This document shows, one piece after another, positions 37,865 through 47,896 of a DNA stretch of 64,000 nt (positions within the stretch are counted from its first letter, which is position 1; each line of letters begins with the position of its first letter). The notes beneath the pieces are model-generated. The model did no database searches and had not been told where the DNA came from. It worked only from the letters and a program-made list of their open reading frames with translations. This DNA comes from Podospora pseudoanserina (Eukaryota; Ascomycota; Sordariomycetes; Sordariales; Podosporaceae): the NCBI RefSeq assembly GCF_035222485.1, contig NC_085924.1, forward strand, positions 2,170,001 to 2,234,000, in the 5' to 3' direction. Both the position numbers and the translations under genes were made by a program.

Positions 37865-38472
37865 ATGGCAAACGATACCCAAGACCGAGACGAGCAGGCC
37901 ACTACAGCCGCGGCCGCTAACACAAGCCAGCCTCTCCCCAAGGGTGTAGTCTTGGGCAAGGATGGCAAACCGTAAGCATATCTTCTCACCAACCTTGCAT
38001 TTCCACCTTATTAACACCTCACAGTTGCCGTTCTTGCACTGCCGGTGCCGACTTCGCAGCTTGGACTAGCCAGGCCAAAACAATGACGGCCCTCTCCACT
38101 GGCAAACCTGTTCCCGCTGTCAAGAAACGGACAGACTGCCCTCCAGACGTTGTAGCTCTCGGCCGGTCATCATGGACCCTCCTCCACTCCATCGCGGCCA
38201 CCTACCCCGAGAAGCCAACCCCTTCCGAGCAGTCCGATGTCATTTCTTTTATGAAGTTGTTCTCAAAGCTGTACCCTTGCTGGGTGTGCGCTGAAGATTT
38301 CCAAGAGTACATTGAGCGGAAGCAAATCAAAGCTGGAAGCAGGGATGAGTTTGGAAACTGGCTGTGTGAGGCGCATAACGGTGTGAACAAGAAGCTGGGG
38401 AAGAAGACCTTTGACTGCAGTAGGTGGTTGGAGAGGTGGAGAGATGGGTGGAAGGACGGGAGTTGTGATTGA
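37865..38472 (+). CDS. ERV1: FAD-linked sulfhydryl oxidase Erv1
   Basis: Reoxidises Mia40 in the mitochondrial intermembrane space and passes electrons to cytochrome c. Exons 37865-37971 and 38025-38472 give 184 residues (yeast 189). All cysteine sites are present: shuttle pair C37-C40 (CRSC), active-site pair C121-C124 (YPCWVC) and structural pair C150-C167 (CX16C). FAD-binding residues sit in LGRSSWTLLHSIAATYPEKP and the helix CEAHNGVNKKLGK. The N terminus is short, acidic and Ala-rich, consistent with an intermembrane-space protein that lacks a cleaved presequence. The intron splits the Pro36 codon. Confidence 0.96.
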
Positions 38473-39171
38473 GGGGATGGATGATCGCGATGTGGGGGAT
38501 GTCAACAAGCATCTGCGGATTGCGATTACAGGCGTTCAGACGGATTGGAGGATGCGTTAAATCGGCGTTATGTTTTTGGTGGTGATATTCTTTGATGTTT
38601 TTTGCCATACGGTTGGTCAGGGGCGGCTCATTTCTTCTCACTTGGCTAAATACCCAGCGCATATAGAAGTCATTCTCGACCTATACTATTCAAGCTCTCT
38701 CTTATACACCATAGCACCACTCCCTCCATCTTCGAATTTCAATCTCCTCCAACATGTATCGGCCGATCTGCGCCCCTGAAGAAGCCATTACGGGAACCGG
38801 GGCTCTCACATGCCGGAATCGGTCCGGCCCACTTTCCACAATTCCATGACATCACCCCTCGATAATGAGAGTCAATGAGCAATGGCTTAACCCTAGACCA
38901 ACGGCCGCCATGATCTTGTCCCCACGGCCATGCTGTCATTTCTGCGCATTCTTTACCATTTCACAACATCTCAGCGTGACAAAGGTGGTCTGATATTGTT
39001 GCTAGCGATCAGCTAAGCTGCTCACTATCTCATTGCGAACTGGTCAAGACCAGGCACTGATCTATTACTTGAGCCAGGGAGAGTCCCACGAGCTGCCGCT
39101 TTTTCCTTTTCAATTGACTGAGCTCAGTGCTTTAAGCCCTTAATTCTTCTGGACAGCCAAACATCCCGAAA
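38473..39171. other. Intergenic: ERV1 3' region and PDC promoter
   Basis: 0.7 kb between tandem genes. No gene seen. Confidence 0.5.
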
Positions 39172-41020
39172 ATGGCCATCGACATTAGAACACAAGGTTT
39201 GAAGAAGCCCGTCCCGGTGGCCCAATACTTGTTTGCCAGATTGTATGAAATCGGCATCAGATCAGTCCATGGGTTACCAGGTGACTTCAACTTGGTGGCA
39301 CTGGATTACATCCCCAAGGCCAAATTGAAGTGGGTTGGCAGTGTCAATGAGCTCAACGCTGGTATGTGTTCCCCGATCCCCCAGAGAAACAGAGAAAAGA
39401 AGAATAGCTCACCACATCCTAGCATACGCCGCCGATGGCTACGCCCGAGCGTTGGGCATCTCAGCTCTTGTCACTACCTTCGGTGTAGGCGAACTGTCCG
39501 CCATGAACGGCGTTGCCGGTGCCTACTCTGAGCACGTGCCTGTCGTACACATCGTCGGCTGCCCGTCAACCATCTCTCAGCGGAATGGCATGCTGTTGCA
39601 TCACACTCTTGGAAATGGCGACTTCAACGTCTTTGCCAACATGGGCTCTCAAATTGCCTGCAACACTGCCCGCTTGAACAACCCAGCCGAGATCGCCGAG
39701 CAGATTGATTTTGCCCTGCGTGAATGCTGGATTCACAGCCGCCCGGTATATATCATGCTGCCCACTGATATGGTCGAGAAGCAAATCGAGGGCGCGCGTC
39801 TCGACACTCCTATTGACCTCTCGGACCCCCCGAATGAACCCGAGAGGGAGGACTACGTTGTGGATGTTGTTCTGAGATACCTGCACGCAGCGAAGAACCC
39901 TATCATTCTCGTCGATGCATGTGCTATCCGGCATCGATGCTTGGAAGAGGTGCGGAATCTGGTTGACAAGGCAAAGCTCCCTGTCTTTGTCACGCCGATG
40001 GGCAAGGGCGCCGTCAACGAGTCTTCGCCTACATACGGTGGTGTATATGCGGGTACGGGGTCTCAGCCTGCTGTGCAGGAACTGGTGGAATCGGCGGATC
40101 TGGTCTTGTCGATTGGTGCTTTGAAGAGTGATTTCAACACGACGGGTTTCTCGTACCGCACATCTCAACTCAATACCATCGACTTCCACAGCGATCACTG
40201 CAAGGTTAGGTACTCGGAGTATCCTGGTGTTGCGATGAAAGGAGTTCTTCGAAAGCTGATTGAGCGTGTCGACACCACAAAGCTTTCTAGTGAGAAGCTT
40301 GCCCCGAAGGTGGTCAACGAGGTCTCTGAAAATCGGGACAGCACCGAGACCATTACGCAAGCCTGGTTTTGGCCTCGCGTGGGGGAATACTTCAAGGAGA
40401 AGGATCTGGTAGTCACTGAGACAGGCACATCCAACTTTGGTATTTGGGAGAGCAAGTTTCCTCCTGATGTGGTTGGGATCACGCAGATCCTCTGGGGAAG
40501 CATTGGTTGGTCTGTGGGTGCTGCTCAGGGAGTTGCACAGGCTATTAAGGACATGGGAGAAGACCGTCGCACAATTCTGTTTGTTGGAGATGGGTCGTTC
40601 CAGCTCACTGTCCAGGAGGTGTCAACCATGATCAAGCATAAGCTGAGAGTCACAATGTAAGTTTATCCACGACTTGGAGGGCTTGTTGGTTGGAGTCCTG
40701 CTAACAAATTCGCAAGCTTCCTAATCTACAACGAAGGGTTCACCATTGAGCGGTGTATCCACGGCATGGAAGCTGAGTACAACGATATCAGGCGGTGGAA
40801 GTACACTGAAATTCCGACAGTGTTTGGCGCAACTGACACGGAAGTTCGGAAGCACATCATCAAGACCAAGAACGAGCTTGAAAAGTTGTTGGCGGACAAG
40901 GACTTCAACGATGCAAAGGGCCTGCAGCTTGTCGAGCTGTGGATGCCCAAGCACGATGCGCCGCGAGCATTGAAGCTTACAGCTGAGCAGTCAGCAAAGA
41001 ACAATGCCCGGATGGAGTGA
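39172..41020 (+). CDS. PDC: Pyruvate decarboxylase
   Basis: Converts pyruvate to acetaldehyde and CO2 with thiamine diphosphate and Mg2+, opening alcoholic fermentation and the PDH bypass. Exons 39172-39361, 39423-40656 and 40717-41020 give 575 residues (yeast Pdc1 563). Visible: [19 protein letters not shown], cofactor-activating Glu60 in [14 protein letters not shown], the HH pair in [11 protein letters not shown], and the ThDP motif [19 protein letters not shown]...NEGFTIE. The protein corresponds to Neurospora cfp, which forms cytoplasmic filaments. Exon junctions split the Ala64 codon (G|CA) and an Ile codon (AT|C), both restoring family residues exactly. Confidence 0.97.
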
Positions 41021-41482
41021 TGGATAGTTGTGCCTGTGTGCAGCCAAACTTGGATAAAATAAGTAAATATCCAATTGTAGCTCATCCTCGGACCTTCCAT
41101 ATTGCCCCGTATCATGCCTTGAGCTTTTGTTTGGACCTCCAGAAAAGGGGATAAATAGGGGTAAACACGTGACCAAACCTAAATCTCAGACCTCGCTTTT
41201 AGTGTCACTGGCAACGTCCGACTTTCTTTCCATTAATTGAGAGCGACAACCATCAAAAATTCACATCACCCAACTTTTAACCTCAGCTTTCCAATTCCCA
41301 TTTCCAACCTTGACGCACCTTTTTTTTTCTGCACCATCCTAGCGACTCTATTTGGTCAGAGTTTACTCATCCGCCAAGCCATTCTAACCCTCACCAAGCA
41401 GCAGTCGACGAAAAGAAAAACCTGCTTCTCATTCGGCATCAACCCGGAAAGCAGACAAAACAGAGGCTTCACCTACGAAAAA
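41021..41482. other. Intergenic: PDC 3' region and TAN1 promoter/leader
   Basis: 0.46 kb; pyrimidine-rich from 41260 on. No gene seen. Confidence 0.5.
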
Positions 41483-42870
41483 ATGACGGGAAGCGGCAAG
41501 AGAAAAGACGCGCCAACTGGCGGTGGCGGGGCGCAGCAAGCTAAGAAGAAAAAGGTATGCGGAAACGAATTGTTTATGGCTTTGAGGGTTTTCGCTCGCT
41601 CGCGTACTCGTACCCACTATGCGTGAAAGTCCAGGCCTTTGAGCACGTGTTTGTTTGTTTGTTTGTTCAGTTCCAAACACTGCAGTACACATTGCATACA
41701 TGTATTCTTTTATGGTGTACTATTCGCTCACTTGTCATTTGCAACCAAGAATGAGTGTGTAAGTAGCGAAAAGCTAACCTATCCGGTATAAAACAGGCGG
41801 GAGGCAATGCAGGAAAGTGGAAGACGCCGCATCATATGGCCAAGGCGGCCAACAATCAAGAATCGAACCTCCAGGCAGGAGAACCGGGCATTTGGGTGAC
41901 ATGTGCCCGGCACCAGGAATCCAAGGCAGCGAGGGAGATCGGGGTGTTGTTTGCCGAGGTTGGTGTTACACATTCCCGGGTTGTTGCTGGTGTGGTGGCT
42001 GGAAAGAGCGAATACTTACCGCGGACTACGCACAGTATGCAGACAAGATGTATGGCATCAAAGGGGTCCATGACGCCGAGAAGAAGGAAGGCGAGGAGGA
42101 CGAGGATGAAGACGACATTGAAGCCGCCATCAAGAAGGAAGTGGAAGCGTTGAATGCCAACAGAAAAGGCACCGATGGTGGACACAATATGACGCCCCTC
42201 AAGATGAACGTCGACTGCTTGATGTTTGTCAAGACGAAGCCACCGATCGACCCGGTGGCATTTGTGAGACGCATCGTGGAGGATGCAAAGTCTGCTAAGG
42301 AGACAGGCCAGATGAAGTGTCGCTATGTGAACCGGCTGACCCCGGTAAGCGTCACGGGGAAGGCCACGGAACAGGGCCTGGAAGGGGTGGCCAGGGAGGC
42401 ACTCGCTCCTTTCTTCGACCTGAGTGGAAAGAAGACAGATGTTGATCAATCCACGGAGGCCGCGGTGAAGCCAGCAGCGGAAACCGAGGCCAGAAGCGAG
42501 AAGGCGTCAAATGAGAATGCCCAACCAGCCAAGAAGGAAATCACTGTGAGTTGTTTTGTTATGCATGCTATCTTCGGGTCCTGATGCTGATTGATACGTT
42601 CTCTACGGATAGTTCGCCATCCGACCCAGCGTGCGGAACAATAGCTCGCTAAAGAGAGATATTGTGATCAATACCATTGCTGGGCTTATCAATAACGAGC
42701 GCCACAAAGTGAACCTGACGTCTCCGGACAAGGTTATCTTGGTGGACGTGTACCAGAAAGTATGCGGCGTTAGCGTCGTTGACGGCGACTGGGAAGAGTT
42801 CAAGCGGTACAACTTGACAGAGCTGTATGGGCAGGGCCAGGGAAGCAAGGAAAAGAAGGAGAAAGAGTAG
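41483..42870 (+). CDS. TAN1: tRNA N4-acetylcytidine co-factor Tan1 (THUMP domain)
   Basis: Tan1 binds tRNA through a THUMP domain and lets Kre33/NAT10 acetylate C12 of tRNA-Ser and tRNA-Leu. Exons 41483-41554, 41797-41958, 42036-42545 and 42613-42870 give 333 residues (yeast 289). The start is Lys/Gly-rich. PGIWVTCARHQESKAAREI is the conserved N-terminal block; an acidic stretch follows; MNVDCLMFVKTKPPIDPVAFV, MKCRYVNRLTPVS, and FAIRPSVRNNSSLKRDIVINTIA...HKVNLTSPDKVILVDVYQKVCGVSVV are the THUMP core. Intron one is long for this genome (242 nt) and holds a GTTT repeat. The second intron has a weak GTTGGT donor, but protein continuity (FAE|YADKMYGI) supports it. Confidence 0.88.
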
Positions 42871-43249
42871 GGGATGGCAAAGATGGAATTGTGCATCTTT
42901 CACCATCTAATGTCCCGTCGATGGTTGGAGGAGGTCCGAGATGCAGATGTCAGAGAGCGGCGCTAAGCCCTATTCAAGATAATTTTGACGAGCCGGGCAG
43001 CAGTCCCGTGCAGAATGCACCCCTACCTGGCACCCCGGGCACCCTAACAGCATTGAAGCCAGACCGCTATACGGCCCGTGACCCCCCGCGGCTCATCCAA
43101 GCGTCCCAAAACAGCGGAACAGCTTGAATAGCCGCCTTCCAGGTCCAACGTTGCTTTGTCCGGTTGTTGACGTTACATAAGGTCAGAAAAAGAAACGACG
43201 GTATATACTTGAAAGTCTCGGTAAGTGGGGGGCTCGAGGATTTCCACTA
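42871..43249. other. Intergenic left of the AT-rich element
   Basis: TAN1 3' region, GC-normal, then an abrupt change to AT-rich sequence near 43270. No gene seen. Confidence 0.5.
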
Positions 43250-43280
43250 GACCCTCCACTACGTAGAGGGTAAAAAAACC
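43250..43280 (+). repeat. Left terminal inverted repeat of the AT-rich element
   Basis: Begins right after TA at 43248-43249; contains ACTACGTAGAGGG followed by an A run. Also near-palindromic on its own (CCCTC...GAGGG). Confidence 0.55.
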
Positions 43281-44088
43281 CTACAACGATAAAAATAATA
43301 AAATAAACGCAGACGCGTAAAATGCCAACTCCGTTATTTTACTACTTAGTTTAATAAATTTATATTACTATAATTTTGTAAAGTTTCATTATATTTATAA
43401 TAAATTAAACTAAGCTGTTATGACGAACTTTTATCTAAAACCTCCAGAAGGGATATTAGTTAAAGGCACTTCTAAATAATCTTAGTTTAGTTCAGCTAAA
43501 CAATGTATAATAAATAACTGATCTCGATTATAATAGCTTAAATATTAACGATTATATTTTTAATTATATTAAGAAACTATTTATTTGTATTAGCCAGTTT
43601 CCTTCTATATATAAGCCTAAAAACTGTGGATCGTTAACTTCTAGACAGTTCTTAGTCCTTTTCTTATTGACTGATACTAGACTGTAGACGGTGAACCCCG
43701 CCGCGGTCCCCAGTCCCAATCTTATTAGTCCATTCTGTCTATTTAGACCGTAAGCCCCGCTTAACTGCCCGGTCCAGTCCTGATTGGTTTTTTGCGTCTC
43801 CACTTTCTCCCAGAACTGTGACAGCTTTGCAGGCACTGTTGGAATTTCCTCTCTTTTCTTCTTTAGCTTACAATTCAATCAATTGGTATGGTATAACTGT
43901 TACCTTATCTCAGAACTTAGCTATTAAGCCGTGAAAATTATATCAATATCCACTATTAATAGAATATAAAAACTTGATAATATCTTTAAACTTATTAAGT
44001 TTTATGTAATGTAGGTATTTTATATAAGATGTAAGCTTATCAATAAACTAGGTGGGGTTTTGTCCTATAATGTTCTATTATCCTATAG

Positions 44089-44117
44089 GTTTTTTACTCT
44101 CTACGAAGTGAGATTTC
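44089..44117 (-). repeat. Right terminal inverted repeat of the AT-rich element
   Basis: Ends just before TA at 44118-44119; reads TTTTTTACTCTCTACG on the plus strand, complementary to the left end. Confidence 0.55.
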
Positions 44118-46273
44118 TAGTTAAATCATTAAGCTTCACACCACCAAAACCCTCATGTACTGGATGAAGTATTGATGCCTCTTTTTCTTCTCCAGATTGG
44201 ATCTTGACACGAGGAAGTAATATTCAAGACAGCCCGTCCAAAATATGTAGGTAGAGATACTCAGCTCTTAGTGGGCTTTGATATCTGATCTGATCCAACC
44301 TGGACGAGAGGTGCCCCGCAAAGTTCGAAGAGCTGCCAAATGCTCCCGAGTTTTCGCTTAGCACTGGCCAATCACCAAATCCCCGGCTCGCTTGTTTGTG
44401 CGCCTTTGCTTTTTCCCCCAACCGCGGTTTTTGGAAATGGCATTTTGCTCATTTTTTTGGACATGTTCTCTCGCGGGTGACTTTTGTTTTCCTTCAACCT
44501 CGACCTATGGAACTTGCGGTTATCGGCCTGGGGGCAGCTTTCTAACCTTTACCACCACCACCCCCCCGTGACGGGATTGCGGCAATCAGCATCCGTGCAG
44601 AGCGAAACCATTGCCAGATTCAGACAGCCGCAGGGCCACAGTTCGCTTGTTGTTGCCTGACGGGGGACTTCTGACCGCTCGCCAGCATCGGCCGGCCATT
44701 GCATCCCACGAGTGGCATTCCTAATTATTTCCCCAGCGTCTCTTTTTTATCCTCAGTGTGTGAGTGTTCACCGAGCACTTTTCTGGCCTCTCTGGCCCAG
44801 CACCTTCCTGTTTCGACTATGGGGTCATCTCGATAAATGTGAGCTTCGGCATCACATCTGCACGGCAGTGGTTGAACATCAGTACATCAACCCGCGGGGG
44901 CGGTCTGGAGAGGTACGGGTGCGTGGTTGCGAGCTGTTGCACAACTTTGCTGCAGCCGCTGCATGCTGTGCTACCCCAGGGAACCTGGCAAGACGATTTC
45001 GACATATTCAATGTCTCTGATGGTTAGGGATCTGATCTGACGTCTGAGACTGGGATGCTGTATCAAGCAGTGTTTACACTATGTACCGCTGTACTCCGTG
45101 TACTAAATTACAAAGTCCTGCCATGCCCAGCCAAAACCGTGATATGGAACTTTTCATGGAACTTCAACCCTGACCTCGTCCTCTGAACGAACCCGAGCTG
45201 GCCGTTGTGGTTCTCCACGACTCGGGAACCATCTCGGGATCCATTCGGGAATACCCTGGGGCCCCGGTTAAGTTTGTTTTAGTGGATAGCAACGGGGTGA
45301 CGGGGGTAGTGGGGTGGTGTGGACGAATTCTTAGCCCCTTCCCAGAAGCCACCCGTCAACCCAGCGTCTCACTTAGCGAAGTTGTTCAAAGTACCTATTC
45401 CCAGGTATCTTTTCCCTCCCGCCTTTCCATCTATGAATATGACGCGCTTACACTAGGTATCTCTGAAGCAGGAGGCACGTCTCGGCTGCATCACACCAGT
45501 GGTTACACTTCGGCTGTGGCTGACGTGCTGTCGTCCCTTCTCGGGGCGTAGTAGCGTGCAAAATTGCTGCCAGTATGTGACCAGGCTGTCAAGGTAAAGG
45601 CTGGCTCAGGCTGGGCCTGGTCCTGCTTTCTCGCTTCACAGCAAACCTTATTCGTCCGTCGTGCATTCTTCGCTCCGTCCATGTGGGCTGCTTGGCAGAG
45701 GAAGATCCATCCATCACCCAACCGCCTCCCGCCTGGTCATCGTGGTTTTTTCCCATGTGTACATCCCTATTTGTTTCAGAGCTAAAGAGCTGAGGGCATA
45801 ATAATAATAATAATGACTGTAAAAATAGCAATGGACGACAGCATTGGCTTCTCTCCTCGTTCTCGTCCTCGCCCTCGCCCTCGCGTCCGCTTCGCTTCCA
45901 ACATCATGTCCAAGGTCGTGTGGCCGCCTTGTTGTTACTGCTGGTAACACTTCTGATATCCCTGTTTTCCTGAGCTTGTACCGGCTCTACCAAGGTGACT
46001 CCTGCTCAATGGCCTTGTTCTTTGTAGCGGAGCGGCAAGACTGACAAGGCATGGAATCGGGAATCCACAAGGGCCGCACCTCGCTCGCTTGAAGATACTG
46101 TTTATTGCCCCTTGCCCCCTCTGTCAAGCCCCGTCAAATCTGAAGTACACACACACACACACATATATATGTCAGGTACCTGTCTCTTTGGAAAACACTC
46201 TTCTAGACGGGTGACGATGCCAGTTTGCTCTATCAGGGGCATCAGTCACAACCAGACAGACAGCGATACCAAC
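44118..46273. other. Gene-free stretch between the element and the phosphotransferase-like gene
   Basis: 2.15 kb, GC-normal again, with only short unconvincing open frames. It contains simple repeats: an (ATA)n run at about 45799-45814 and a CA tract running into a TA tract at 46147-46170. Confidence 0.45.
46147..46170. repeat. Compound CA/TA microsatellite
   Basis: ACACACACACACACA followed by TATATATAT, about 100 bp upstream of the likely start codon of the phosphotransferase-like gene. Confidence 0.7.
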
Positions 46274-47725
46274 ATGTATCGACTACCATCAGAGCAGGGT
46301 GTCCGGGCCATGTTGGGCTCAGCTGTTCCTGAAGATGTTACCGTCGCCAGAATACAACCACTCCAAAGTCTCAGGCCACAGAGGATATACCAAGTCCACC
46401 TTTCCGACAACACATCTCTACGCCTTGTTCTTCCACCAATTTCCATGTGGCGGCCCCTACGATCAGAACAAGCCAGCGTGGCCACCGAGGTAACAGCAAT
46501 AGACTGGCTTCACCAGGTTCTCACTCGACAATTCTCATTAGCCACACCATCTTCCTCCCGGTCAGCGAGGAGAGGAAGCGAAGAAACCAGCAAACAGCAG
46601 AACCAAGACTCGAAAACCCTGCTACGACTGCTGCCATCCCTCGTCCAACACGGCCAGGACACCAGCACGGCCCTCCGCGAGCTATTCGCCTTTTATGAAC
46701 CAAGTCAAGGCACAGCAATAGCCCTCTTGGAACCAAAGCTCACAGTGGATCCAAACTCTCCCGAACGACAGCAAGTAGACTTCGAAATCGGCACATTCTA
46801 CCGACGATTCTTGATCCAACCCGGTTTGGTCTCGCCAACAGGTCGTTTTGGTCCATTGGCAGCTGTTATCCCTCTGCTACAATCATCACAACCCCAAAGA
46901 GCACAACCAGGAGCCGGGGGTTTATTTGGAACGGGAGGTGCGGCCAGTTGGTCGGTGGCCTTTCACTCCATGCTCGAAGGTGTTCTCAGAGACGGGGAGG
47001 ACATGGCGGTTGTGCTGGGTTACTCGACAATACGACGGCACTTTCGGCGGTTAGGATACCTCTTGGACGACGTCACTGTGCCGAAGTTTGTGGTGGTGGA
47101 TGCTGCCCAAGACTCTAACCTCTTGGTGGAAAGGATACCAGACGGTGGCGACAGAGGAATCAGAATAGCTGGTCTGCAGAGTTGGTCAAATTGCGTCTTT
47201 GGCGACCCTCTGTTTGCCACAGTGTTTAGCGATCCGGCAGACTTGCCGCCACCACCCCCTTCCGACTCTTTTCTCAGGGGTTTAAATTCGACTGCTTCAG
47301 CGACATCCCCTCCACCACCTGCAACGTCGGCGTCAACGATGACGGCAACATCAAACTACCTATCAACTCTCAACCCGCAATTAATAGAGGCCCTCCCGTC
47401 TGCCCCCGTCCGGCTGTTATTCTACCGGATCTACCACATCCTTACCCGCATCGTCGCCGAGTTCTACCGCCCCCGACCAGACTCCACGACGCGAGAGCTA
47501 GAAGCGCGGAGGAAGCTCAATGTAGTGTTGGCGAAACTAGCAGAGATACCAGATGATTTCTTGTGTCCTCCTGAAACCCCCTACTCCAGCCTACCCGCGA
47601 CACCCAACAGCAGCACCAGCACCAAGAGCCTGAGCAAACGTGAATACAGCGTTGCACGACCAACAGGGGAGATGAGTCCAGCAAAGAGAATGCGGGAGTT
47701 GGAGAGGGCGATACCAAAGAAATAA
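46274..47725 (+). CDS. Degenerate aminoglycoside-phosphotransferase-like (protein-kinase-like fold) protein
   Basis: Single exon. From the Met at 46274 (MYRLPSEQGVRAML) it has 483 residues. In-frame Mets at 46112 and 46217 would add residues encoded partly by the CA/TA microsatellite, so I prefer the later start. The layout suggests an APH/PKL fold: an N-lobe with IYQVHLSDNTSLRLVLPP (beta strands around the usual Lys), SVATEVTAIDWLHQVL (C-helix Glu region), a linker, then a helical lobe with FEIGTFYRRFL and SWSVAFHSMLEGVLRD. Where active members carry HGDLHxxN and IDWE, this one has VVDAAQDSNLLVE and GLQSWSNCVFGDPL, so catalytic residues look altered. The C-terminal 80 residues include a Pro/Ser-rich tail with a basic end. 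Function unknown; the family call is moderately sure. Confidence 0.65.
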   Translation: MYRLPSEQGVRAMLGSAVPEDVTVARIQPLQSLRPQRIYQVHLSDNTSLRLVLPPISMWRPLRSEQASVATEVTAIDWLHQVLTRQFSLATPSSSRSARRGSEETSKQQNQDSKTLLRLLPSLVQHGQDTSTALRELFAFYEPSQGTAIALLEPKLTVDPNSPERQQVDFEIGTFYRRFLIQPGLVSPTGRFGPLAAVIPLLQSSQPQRAQPGAGGLFGTGGAASWSVAFHSMLEGVLRDGEDMAVVLGYSTIRRHFRRLGYLLDDVTVPKFVVVDAAQDSNLLVERIPDGGDRGIRIAGLQSWSNCVFGDPLFATVFSDPADLPPPPPSDSFLRGLNSTASATSPPPPATSASTMTATSNYLSTLNPQLIEALPSAPVRLLFYRIYHILTRIVAEFYRPRPDSTTRELEARRKLNVVLAKLAEIPDDFLCPPETPYSSLPATPNSSTSTKSLSKREYSVARPTGEMSPAKRMRELERAIPKK

Positions 47726-47896
47726 TGCTGTTTTTTTTTCTTTTAAAGAAATCTGGGAATAGTAGCACGGAGTGGGAGCAACAAGGAAATATCAAGGGAT
47801 AGACAACGAACCTGACGGATTACACGAATGAGCGAGCATACATGCATGCAATGTATATGTACCATTATATATCTACATAATTATACAATAAGTAGA

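Larger units (their letters stand above)
43250..44117. mobile_element. AT-rich, apparently RIP-mutated TIR DNA element (MITE-like or decayed Tc1/mariner-type)
   Basis: About 868 bp, much richer in A/T than its surroundings, flanked on both sides by TA. Terminal inverted repeats of about 28 bp are readable: left GACCCTCCACTACGTAGAGG then GTAAAAAA; right, reverse-complemented, GAAATCTCACTTCGTAGAGA then GTAAAAAA. The shared core is CGTAGAG. Several mismatches between the ends are C/T or G/A, as RIP would leave. TpA-rich interior fits RIP. An open frame (43878-43564, minus, 104 codons) lies inside but resembles no transposase I know. A less AT-rich patch at 43680-43830 contains two similar segments of about 35 bp. 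The superfamily is inferred only from TA flanks and TIRs. Confidence 0.55.

Noticed and set aside
43564-43878. A 104-codon minus-strand frame within the AT-rich element
   Set aside because: No similarity to a transposase or any other family I know; lies in apparently RIP-altered DNA.
46112-46273. An extended N terminus for the phosphotransferase-like protein
   Set aside because: It would translate a CA/TA microsatellite (HTHTHIYM); similarity to a folded domain begins only after the Met at 46274.
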